Source: Rickettsiales bacterium
Lineage (GTDB): Bacteria > Pseudomonadota > Alphaproteobacteria > Rickettsiales > UBA1997
Reading direction: 5' to 3'
Length of the DNA: 29,067 bases
Assembly: GCA_947455845.1 (NCBI GenBank)
Contig: CANGQE010000002.1
Coordinates: 1 to 29,067, forward strand
Shown here: positions 23,643-29,067 of the stretch, in pieces
Position numbering within the stretch: the first letter of the stretch is position 1
Layout: each line of letters starts with the position of its first letter
Notes under the pieces: model-generated
Told to the model about the DNA's origin: nothing
The model's input: the letters and a program-made list of their open reading frames with translations, nothing else
The model's database searches: none
Made by a program: the position numbers and the translations under genes

Positions 23643-23787
23643 GCCCTCTTTGAAAAAGAGGGTGGATGACCACCGCAGGTGGACAGACGGGTGATTTGCC
23701 CGTCACTTGCTCATTTTAAATCACCCTTCCGCCGCTAACGCGGCTCCCTCCCTCTTTTTCAAAGAGGGCTTTATCCTGAACTCGTTT
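23643..23787 (+). repeat. 130-bp composite palindrome, copy 3, with a swapped internal hairpin
   Basis: Same order as copy 2 (17028) and nearly identical except that the first internal hairpin GATCGC-GTA-GCGATC is replaced by CCACC-GCA-GGTGG, still self-complementary. The element proper ends at 23772. A truncated piece of the GTCA/TCCTGAA unit (ATCCTGAACTCGTTT, 23773-23787) abuts it. It lies just behind the efflux operon and likely serves as its 3' end. From 23788 to 23874 only a small hairpin (ATGCTTT-ag-AAAGCAT, 23827-23842) is seen. Confidence 0.9.
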
Positions 23788-23874
23788 GAAAACTACCCCA
23801 CAAAAAAAACAGCAAAATAATTTTCATGCTTTAGAAAGCATTTCTCCCCCAACAATTTTAAACAGAATAATCAC

Positions 23875-25365
23875 GTGATCAGAGTAAAAGACCTTTCCAT
23901 TTCTTTCAGTGGAAACACCGTTTTCAGCGACGCTAGTTTCATCATTAACGGCCGCGAGAGAGTTGGCTTGATTGGACGCAACGGTAGCGGCAAATCCACT
24001 TTTTTGAAATTAATTTTAAAACAATTAGAGCCTGATTCAGGTGTTGTTGAAATTCCCCGCGGCTACAGAATCGGTCACTTAGAACAACACATTCACTTCA
24101 CTCACGAAACAGTTTTAGAAGAAATTTGTTCAGTTTTACCGGAAGAACGCGACCATGAAGGTTGGAAAGGTGAAAATATTTTGTACGGCTTGGGCTTTAC
24201 TTACGACGATCTTTACAAAGATCCAAAAAAATTCTCCGGCGGTTACCAAGTAAAATTAAACTTGGCTAAATTGCTTTTGATGGAACCACAAATGTTGTTG
24301 TTAGATGAACCTACCAACTACCTCGACATCCACTCGATTCGCTGGTTAAAAGAATTTTTACTCGATTGGGAAGGCGAATTAATTTTAATTACGCATGACC
24401 GCGGATTCATGGACAGCGTGATTACGCACACCATCGTAATTCACCGCAATGCCTTTAAAAAAGTTCCGGGTAACACTAAAGGTGTGCGCGAGAAAATTGC
24501 CCAAGAAGAAGAAATTTACGAAAAAACCCGCGTTAATGAAGACAAGCAAAGACAAAAAACTCAAGAATGGATCGACCGCTTCGGATCGAAAGCCAGCCAA
24601 GCCAGCCGCGTACAATCACGCGTGAAAATGTTGGAAAAACAAGACGTCAAAGAAAAGCTTTCGCATGTTGCTACTCTTGATTTCCAATTTAACCACACTC
24701 CTTACGGCAGCAAGGAAAACATGGTGGAGGTTGAGCATTTAACTTTCGGTTACAATCCTGAACATTTGCTGATTGCTAACCTGTCTTTCAAAGTTGCTGA
24801 CGGCGACAAAATTTGCATCATCGGGAAAAACGGTAAAGGTAAATCAACTTTGTTGAAGCTGATTACTCAAGACTTGAAGGCCATTAACGGCACCACCAAA
24901 ATTAACGGTAAAACTGAAGTTGGTTACTTCGGCCAAATGAACATTGACCGTCTCGATGGTAATCGCACCGTTTACGAAGAGTTACAAAAAGTTGACGAAA
25001 GATTACCCGTCAGCCGCGTGCGCCAAGTGTGTAGTAACATGATGTTTAACAATGACCTTGCCAACAAAAAGATTTCTGTACTTTCAGGTGGTGAAAAAAG
25101 TCGCGTCATGTTGGGTAAAATTTTGCTGAAAGGCGCCAATTTACTTCTACTGGATGAACCAACAAATCACTTAGACATGGAATCTTGCGATGCCCTTTTG
25201 CAAGCGATTAAAAGCTTTGAAGGCGCAGTGATTACGGTGACGCATGATGAAAGTTTCTTGAATGAAATTGCCAACAAATTAATTATTTTTGACGACAACA
25301 AGACCTTTACTTTCGAAGATTCTTACGAATATTTCTTGAAGAGAGTTGGTTGGAAGGATCATTAG
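23875..25365 (+). CDS. ABC-F family ATPase (ribosome-associated)
   Basis: Soluble protein of 496 residues with two ABC domains and no membrane part. Domain 1: Walker A GRNGSGKST (34-42), signature SGGYQ (121-125, in place of SGGQ/E) and Walker B LLLDEPTNYLD (141-151). Domain 2: Walker A GKNGKGKST, signature LSGGEKSR, Walker B LLLLDEPTNHLD. The charged linker between them (about 200-265) matches the ABC-F P-site tRNA-interacting region. ABC-F proteins bind the ribosomal E site and ease stalled translation; some give antibiotic resistance. It lacks the C-terminal extension of Uup and is shorter than EttA (555), so the subfamily is unclear. The start is GTG with no evident Shine-Dalgarno. A strong intrinsic terminator follows. 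Confidence 0.93.
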   Translation: MIRVKDLSISFSGNTVFSDASFIINGRERVGLIGRNGSGKSTFLKLILKQLEPDSGVVEIPRGYRIGHLEQHIHFTHETVLEEICSVLPEERDHEGWKGENILYGLGFTYDDLYKDPKKFSGGYQVKLNLAKLLLMEPQMLLLDEPTNYLDIHSIRWLKEFLLDWEGELILITHDRGFMDSVITHTIVIHRNAFKKVPGNTKGVREKIAQEEEIYEKTRVNEDKQRQKTQEWIDRFGSKASQASRVQSRVKMLEKQDVKEKLSHVATLDFQFNHTPYGSKENMVEVEHLTFGYNPEHLLIANLSFKVADGDKICIIGKNGKGKSTLLKLITQDLKAINGTTKINGKTEVGYFGQMNIDRLDGNRTVYEELQKVDERLPVSRVRQVCSNMMFNNDLANKKISVLSGGEKSRVMLGKILLKGANLLLLDEPTNHLDMESCDALLQAIKSFEGAVITVTHDESFLNEIANKLIIFDDNKTFTFEDSYEYFLKRVGWKDH

Positions 25366-25428
25366 GCTGTAGGGCTTGGAGTGTGTACTCTCACTCTCAA
25401 CATTGTTCCTACGGGCAATCTAAAGATT

Positions 25429-25456
25429 GTCACCCCGTCTTCACGACGGGGTCCAC
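25429..25456 (+). repeat. Single GTCA-headed palindrome unit (CCCCGTC stem)
   Basis: GTCA, stem CCCCGTC, loop TTTCAC, stem GACGGGG, TCCA (28 bases). Compared with the unit at 1747 (CCCCGCA/TGCGGGG) the two inner stem pairs have changed on both sides, so pairing is kept. A further small hairpin CCTCGT/ACGAGG overlaps its 3' side (25456-25469). Confidence 0.85.
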
Positions 25457-25487
25457 CTCGTCACGAGGGCAAAACTACAACTTTTTG

Positions 25488-25522
25488 AATTGTCGCCCGA
25501 CGGGCGACAATTCATTATTTTT
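25488..25522 (+). terminator. Intrinsic terminator after the ABC-F gene
   Basis: GAATTGTCGCCC (25488-25499) pairs perfectly with GGGCGACAATTC (25503-25514) around a 3-base loop, followed by ATTATTTTT. This is a strong rho-independent terminator for the ABC-F transcript and separates it from the GNAT gene. Confidence 0.85.
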
Positions 25523-25592
25523 CACCAACCCTCTAAAATCAACCCTCCAAGCCATATCGATTTTCAAAAATGCAACTTTCTATTTTTAGAAA

Positions 25593-26078
25593 ATGACCCA
25601 AATACGCCTCGCCACTGATGCCGATTTCCCCGAAATATGGCGCATTTTTAAATCCGTAATCGCCTCTGAGACCACCTACGTCAACCGCCACGACACCACC
25701 GAAAAAGAAGCTCGCGCAAAATGGATGGATCCCAAAGCCCAAACCTTCGTCGCTGAAATTGACCAAAAAATTGTCGGCGCTTACCTAATCAAATCTAACC
25801 AAGTAGACCTCGGCTCTCACATCGCCAATGCCAGCTACATAGTTGATGAATCGACACGCGGCCAAGGTGTTGGTAAAACACTTGCCCTCCACTCCATCGC
25901 CAACGCCAAAAATTTAGGCTACCGCGCCATTCAATTTAATTTTGTTGTTTCAACTAATTTCGCCGCAGTTAAGTTGTGGCAGTCGGTCGGCTTCCAAATC
26001 ATCGGCACCATCCCCAAAGCCTTCAAACACAGCTCTTTAGGCTATGTTGACGCTTACATCATGTTTCAGGACTTGTAG
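25593..26078 (+). CDS. GNAT-family N-acetyltransferase
   Basis: Acetyl-CoA-dependent N-acetyltransferase of 161 residues. The central strand and acetyl-CoA loop are seen as ASYIVDESTRGQGVGKTLALH (R/Q-x-x-G-x-G/A as RGQGVG, 89-94), followed by the conserved NFVVSTNFAAVKLWQSVGFQIIGTIPKAF motif B, where asparagine and the GF pair are typical. It resembles the PAT/YhfO-like amino-group acetylases, but the substrate is not evident. Its last three sense/stop codons (GAC TTG TAG) lie inside the 5' end of tRNA-Lys: the stop codon is tRNA positions 8-10. That is a 10-base overlap on the same strand. Confidence 0.9.
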   Translation: MTQIRLATDADFPEIWRIFKSVIASETTYVNRHDTTEKEARAKWMDPKAQTFVAEIDQKIVGAYLIKSNQVDLGSHIANASYIVDESTRGQGVGKTLALHSIANAKNLGYRAIQFNFVVSTNFAAVKLWQSVGFQIIGTIPKAFKHSSLGYVDAYIMFQDL

Positions 26079-26144
26079 CTCAGTTGGTAGAGCAGCTGAC
26101 TCTTAATCAGTAGGTCGGCGGTTCGAATCCGCCCAAGTCCACCA
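26069..26144 (+). tRNA. tRNA-Lys (CTT)
   Basis: Cloverleaf of 76 bases with encoded CCA: acceptor GGACTTG/CAAGTCC, D-arm GCTC AGTTGGTA GAGC, anticodon stem GCTGA/TCAGT with loop CTCTTAA (CTT), T-arm GGCGG TTCGAAT CCGCC, discriminator A. Its 5' end overlaps the GNAT gene and its 3' half (26100-26144) is duplicated at 27053-27097, so it is the probable attachment site of a mini-island. Confidence 0.96.
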
Positions 26145-26327
26145 ATCCCAGCAAGGCTTCAGACGAATTAGCCTCCTCAAAAGATACCTCTGTGGGGCAC
26201 TCTTGGGGCACTAAACAATAAGAAACCGAAATAAATCCCCTGAGCAAGCGGAGATAAAGTTTATTAATGATGAGACTTGGGTTGGCGCGAAACTGGCAAA
26301 CAAATTAACAAATTAACAATTTTTCAC

Positions 26328-26885
26328 ATGCCACTAGGTTTTGAAGTTATCATCGTTGGTTTAATTTTAAGCGCAGATTCTTTTTCTGCGGCAGTTGCAA
26401 TGGGACTTCGACCATTCTCCAAAAAGGATGCAATTAAATTTGCCGCTTCATCAGGGGTGGCGGAAGCCTTGTTTGCTTTAATCGGCGCAATGGCAGGAAC
26501 TCACTTGATTAGTAAATTGGAATCAATTGACCATTGGATTGCATTTATACTGCTTGCAGGAGTTGCTCTCCACATGGCGTACGAAGGTATTAGTGATTTG
26601 CTTAGTAAAGAGGTAAAAATAGAGAAATTAGATTTTCACAGTTTCACCAAAGTTTTAATCGTCTCTTTTGCAACCAGTCTAGATGCCTTTGGAGTTGGAA
26701 TAGGATTGGGCGTAGCAGAGAAGCCAATTTCTTCTTACATCATTTCAATTGGGGCTTGGGCTTTCATATCAACGATTGCTGGCCTTTATCTAGCCAGAAA
26801 ACTTTCCAAAAAATCTGGTCCTATTGTTACTTTGTTAGGATCAATTGTTTTGGGATTAATGGCGTTTCAGATGTTGAAGATTTAA
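26328..26885 (+). CDS. mntP: MntP-type manganese efflux protein
   Basis: Inner-membrane protein of 185 residues (E. coli MntP 188) with six spans in two repeats of three. Each repeat starts with the family's acidic motif: LSADSFSAAVAMGL (D17) and TSLDAFGVGIGLG (D119), aspartates thought to handle the metal. MntP proteins export Mn2+ and protect against its excess. The frame is open further upstream to 26277 from a TTG, but ATG 26328 aligns with the usual MntP N-terminus. It is the only cargo gene of the tRNA-Lys mini-island, so it may have been acquired. No yybP-ykoY-like manganese riboswitch is apparent in the leader; two copies of the AACAAATTAACA motif region lie just ahead of the start. 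Confidence 0.88.
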   Translation: MPLGFEVIIVGLILSADSFSAAVAMGLRPFSKKDAIKFAASSGVAEALFALIGAMAGTHLISKLESIDHWIAFILLAGVALHMAYEGISDLLSKEVKIEKLDFHSFTKVLIVSFATSLDAFGVGIGLGVAEKPISSYIISIGAWAFISTIAGLYLARKLSKKSGPIVTLLGSIVLGLMAFQMLKI

Positions 26886-27052
26886 ATCAGCACCAACAAG
26901 ACTTTGACAATTTCTGTGGGGCACTGGTGGGAAACTTAGTCACAATTCTTGGCAAAGAACTGAAATAATTGCCAGCAATAAAAAAACTGCGAGCCCTTGA
27001 TTTCATTGTTACCAAGAGTTTTGGTTAGTTGTGATTTTTTGATAAAATAGGT

Positions 27053-27097
27053 CTCTTAATCAGTAGGTCGGCGGTTCGAATCCGCTCAAGTCCACCA
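27053..27097 (+). repeat. Right attachment repeat (tRNA-Lys 3' fragment)
   Basis: 45 bases identical to the 3' part of tRNA-Lys (anticodon loop to CCA) except one C-to-T in the T-stem. The bases to its left do not form a D-arm or acceptor 5' strand, so this is not a second tRNA gene. Confidence 0.85.
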
Positions 27098-27157
27098 TCC
27101 GCTTACGCTACGCTACAGCGCGACTAGGGTTGTACGACATGTTAACAAATTAACACT

Positions 27158-27229
27158 TTCTATGCATTATTGAGAAACATGCATAGAAAATGTCTGTTTT
27201 CTATGCATGTTTCTAGGATATGTATAGAA
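27158..27229. other. Four alternating TTCTATGCAT half-sites at two-helix-turn spacing
   Basis: Half-sites begin at 27158 (TTCTATGCAT), 27179 (ATGCATAGAA), 27199 (TTCTATGCAT) and 27220 (ATGTATAGAA), i.e. spaced 21, 20 and 21 bases with alternating orientation. The middle two lie in a perfect 17-base inverted repeat (27174-27190 and 27197-27213) with a 6-base loop. The cluster ends one base before the fic stop codon. It may be a protein-binding array, a recombination site or a strong RNA hairpin at the 3' end of fic; no T tract follows on either strand. Confidence 0.7.
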
Positions 27230-27230
27230 T

Positions 27231-28310
27231 TTATCCTGAATTGGCGCTGCTAAATAGCTTAAACAGCTCAACATTAATGTAATAACTCTCGCGCCCTTTC
27301 TTTTCTTTTTGCATCAATCCAATACGAACCAACTCATTTAAATAGCGGGTTGCAGTTAGGCGGCTCACGCCAATTTCTCTAATCACAAAATCTATTTTGG
27401 TGTAAGGGTGGCCGAATATTACATTTATCAAATCTTGGCTGTAAATCTTTGGCAATTCGCTACGCATTTTATCTTTATAATTTTGCATCAGATTTTTCAT
27501 GCCTTGAATTAAGTGGGTGGTTTGATGCGAAGTCTGTTCAACACCTTCAATCATAAATAAAACCCACTCTTCCCAAGCATCTTCATTACGGACTTTTTGC
27601 AAAAGACGGTAATAGTCATTTTTGTTTTTGTTGATATAACGTGACAAATAAAGAATCGGGCTGTTCAGCAACTTTTGCTTAACGAGATATAAAACATTAA
27701 TGATTCTTCCTGTTCTGCCATTGCCGTCATAAAAAGGATGAATGGTTTCAAATTGATGGTGAATGATTGCCATTTTGATAAGTGGGTCCAAATCAGAAAT
27801 CTCATCATCATTTAAAAATTTTTCCAAATTATACATTAAAGACTGAATCTGCATAGCATCCTGCGGCGGCATGTACACTATCTCACCAGTTCTGTCATTT
27901 TTTAAGGCCGTGCCCGGCAGTTTTCTAAAACCCGCTTTATTTTCTTCGAGTCGAGCTTGAATTTCCAAGATGCAATTGTTGGTTAGTAATTCAGATTTTT
28001 TAATTTCTTCAAATCCATTTTTTAAAGCGGCGGCATAATTGTAGACTTCCTTCGCAGCGAGACTTGCGAAGCTATGAGTCATTGCATCACTTTTATAAAG
28101 CTCATCATCGGTGGTAATAATATTTTCGATCGCCGAGCTGTCTTTTGCTTCTTGAAGCGACAAGGTATTAAGTAGGATGTTTTGATTAGGAATAATAGCG
28201 GCGACGCCCTTGAGTTCTGCCAAAGCTTGGTGGGCTTTTGTCAGCTTTTTTAGAATTTCCTTCGTATCAAAATCTTTATTGAGCGGAAGCTGTGGTATGC
28301 TATAATTCAT
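27231..28310 (-). CDS. Fic-domain AMP-transferase, class II, with winged-helix C-terminus
   Basis: Protein of 359 residues. The N-terminal Fic_N region carries the inhibitory motif (S/T)xxxE(G/N) as SSAIEN (S58, E62, N63), which in class II Fic proteins blocks ATP binding in cis. The catalytic motif HPFYDGNGRTGR is complete (H191-R202, catalytic H191). The flap region with NDRTGEIVYMPPQ precedes it. The C-terminal 80 residues look like a winged helix (GHPYTKIDFVIREIGVSRLTATRYLNELVRIGLMQKEKKGRESYY) and may bind DNA, as in the Shewanella-type Fic proteins. It would transfer AMP to a protein hydroxyl; the target is unknown. A four-half-site palindromic array follows the stop codon. It is divergent from an unrecognised 194-residue protein. 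Confidence 0.93.
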   Translation of the reverse strand: MNYSIPQLPLNKDFDTKEILKKLTKAHQALAELKGVAAIIPNQNILLNTLSLQEAKDSSAIENIITTDDELYKSDAMTHSFASLAAKEVYNYAAALKNGFEEIKKSELLTNNCILEIQARLEENKAGFRKLPGTALKNDRTGEIVYMPPQDAMQIQSLMYNLEKFLNDDEISDLDPLIKMAIIHHQFETIHPFYDGNGRTGRIINVLYLVKQKLLNSPILYLSRYINKNKNDYYRLLQKVRNEDAWEEWVLFMIEGVEQTSHQTTHLIQGMKNLMQNYKDKMRSELPKIYSQDLINVIFGHPYTKIDFVIREIGVSRLTATRYLNELVRIGLMQKEKKGRESYYINVELFKLFSSANSG

Positions 28311-28322
28311 TTTTATTTTTAC

Positions 28323-28352
28323 TTGAAGTTGGTTTTGGTCAGTTGATATAAA
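28323..28352 (+). promoter_or_regulatory. Possible promoter for the 194-residue protein
   Basis: TTGAAG (28323-28328) and TATAAA (28347-28352) stand 18 bases apart in the 105-base divergent region between fic and the plus-strand gene. The perfect palindrome TCACATGTGA (28369-28378) lies just downstream and could be an operator. Confidence 0.35.
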
Positions 28353-28415
28353 CTAACTTTTTTAAAACTCACATGTGAACTTCACCTCTTTTTTAAACAG
28401 CCCGTCCCTTTCCCC

Positions 28416-29000
28416 ATGAAAAATAAAAATTACGGATTCCTCATTGCCGATGCGGATAAAACTGACCGCAGCGTGTTTGTAAAGTTTTTGGGCAGCAATA
28501 TGCATGCTATTAACTTTGAGAAAGATAAGGAGAAGGATTTAGGGGATTATTCGATGCAGCTTAAGACTGCGGAGAATCTCAACATCATCGCTATTGGTCA
28601 TGGTTATGTTGAAGATGAGTTCATTAATGATAAAGTTAAGAAACATACCGCCGCCACGGTGATCGGGGATGTTAAGGAGTCGCTGGATCAGCTATCAACA
28701 AAGGTGAGTGTTAAGCTTTCGGAACGAGTAAGAAACTTTAGGTTACAGGCTTGTCATCAAGGAGAACATGCAGAGAAAGAATCGGACGAAATAAAAAAGG
28801 CGCTGGAGAAATATAACTCTGCCGAACCCATTACTTTCTCATGTCCCAAGCGCTTTTCTTTTTTAGAAAAAGACAAGACCAGCGGTGATGATAAATGCTA
28901 CACAGACACCGACGCCGTTTCTTACAAAGAATATGAAGAGCGTAAAAAGGATGGGACTAGGAACGTCCCAAACTCCGTGTCAAATTCCATTTTAGGCTAA
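28416..29000 (+). CDS. Unrecognised 194-residue protein with HG...AC dyad pattern
   Basis: Not recognised. No signal peptide or membrane span. Two short hydrophobic strands each end in a possible catalytic residue: NIIAIGHGYVED (H62) and RNFRLQACHQGE (C113). Hydrophobic-HG and hydrophobic-(Q)AC-x-G in this order and at this distance is the mark of clan CD cysteine peptidases (caspases, the self-cleaving C80 domain), and N-terminal MKNKNYGFLIADADKTDR could be the first strand. The C-terminal third is charged and low in hydrophobic residues (KYNSAEPITFSCPKRF, then a lysine- and aspartate-rich tail). No Shine-Dalgarno is visible before the ATG; weak codon-level support means the start is provisional. 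It is divergent from fic. The peptidase idea is a pattern match only. From 29001 to the window end I see only a short hairpin near 29049-29066. Confidence 0.6.
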   Translation: MKNKNYGFLIADADKTDRSVFVKFLGSNMHAINFEKDKEKDLGDYSMQLKTAENLNIIAIGHGYVEDEFINDKVKKHTAATVIGDVKESLDQLSTKVSVKLSERVRNFRLQACHQGEHAEKESDEIKKALEKYNSAEPITFSCPKRFSFLEKDKTSGDDKCYTDTDAVSYKEYEERKKDGTRNVPNSVSNSILG

Positions 29001-29067
29001 ACCTAACTTCAGCCTACCTGTAAAAAATATATCCAATTGTCCAATAATTAAGCTCCAATTCGGAGTT

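Larger units (their letters stand above)
26100..27097 (+). mobile_element. tRNA-Lys mini-island bounded by 45-bp direct repeats
   Basis: The last 45 bases of tRNA-Lys (26100-26144) recur at 27053-27097 with one change (C26133 to T27086), giving a 953-bp repeat-to-repeat unit. This is the footprint of a tyrosine-recombinase element integrated at the tRNA 3' end: tRNA restored on the left, a displaced 3' fragment on the right. The unit carries mntP only; no integrase is present. TCTGTGGGGCACT occurs near both ends (26189-26201 and 26913-26925), with a further TTGGGGCACT at 26203-26212; these could be integrase arm sites or relics of a lost integrase. Between 26145 and 26327 no gene is seen. Confidence 0.75.

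Noticed and set aside
1747..25456. CRISPR array or dispersed CRISPR-like repeats
   Set aside because: Repeats are single or inverted pairs tens of kilobases apart, with no regular spacers and no cas genes.
26145..26327. Manganese riboswitch (yybP-ykoY) ahead of mntP
   Set aside because: I could not recognise the conserved core loops in this leader; the sequence looks like island border DNA instead.
26756..26968. 70-codon plus-strand frame overlapping the end of mntP
   Set aside because: Mostly another frame of mntP with a tail in island border DNA; no features of a protein.
27053..27097. A second tRNA-Lys gene
   Set aside because: Only the 3' half is present; the upstream bases form neither D-arm nor acceptor strand.

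Overview
The window reads as a chromosomal piece of a low-GC alphaproteobacterium. The evidence is the aerobic set of a 2-oxoglutarate dehydrogenase (sucA/sucB), a three-subunit cytochrome bc1 operon (Rieske, cytochrome b, cytochrome c1), a 24-kDa NuoE, an OxyR with both redox cysteines, and a very high load of intergenic palindromes of the kind seen in alphaproteobacterial and Rickettsiales-like genomes. The lineage is an inference from gene content; there is no rRNA in the window.

Layout. 1-1.7 kb: oxyR, divergent from a gene that starts at the left edge, facing a LysE-type exporter. 1.75-6.3 kb (minus strand): sucA and sucB, separated by two short overlapping genes for membrane proteins, the second of them only 48 codons long. 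6.4-7.8 kb: a large GshB-like ATP-grasp ligase. 7.8-11.6 kb (minus): tRNA-Met, uvrB, a DUF2188 protein paired with a zeta-toxin-like P-loop kinase, then tRNA-Gly and tRNA-Tyr. 11.9-13.3 kb (minus): a MoeB/ThiF E1-like enzyme and dut. 13.5-17.0 kb (plus): petA, petB, a small O6-alkylguanine transferase-like gene, petC and nuoE. 17.2-23.6 kb: a tetR regulator divergent from a complete RND tripartite efflux operon, with an AcrR-type operator between them. 23.9-26.1 kb: an ABC-F ATPase, a GNAT acetyltransferase and tRNA-Lys. 26.1-27.1 kb: a mini-island bounded by a 45-bp duplication of the tRNA-Lys 3' half and carrying one gene, a MntP-type manganese exporter. 27.2-29.0 kb: a Fic AMP-transferase and a divergent unrecognised 194-residue protein with a histidine/cysteine pattern like clan CD cysteine peptidases.

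The feature that cuts across all regions is the palindromic repeats. One superfamily has a 27-28 nt unit with fixed unpaired ends (GTCA at the 5' end, TCYA at the 3' end) and a freely co-varying hairpin between them. It occurs singly and as inverted pairs, an architecture that recalls REP/BIME elements. A second family is a 130-bp composite palindrome present three times, always just behind a stop codon; in one copy an internal hairpin has been swapped for a different hairpin. The two kinds are nested between moeB and dut. Together with the tRNA-Lys island, these are the best candidates for an undescribed mobile or RNA-level system here.
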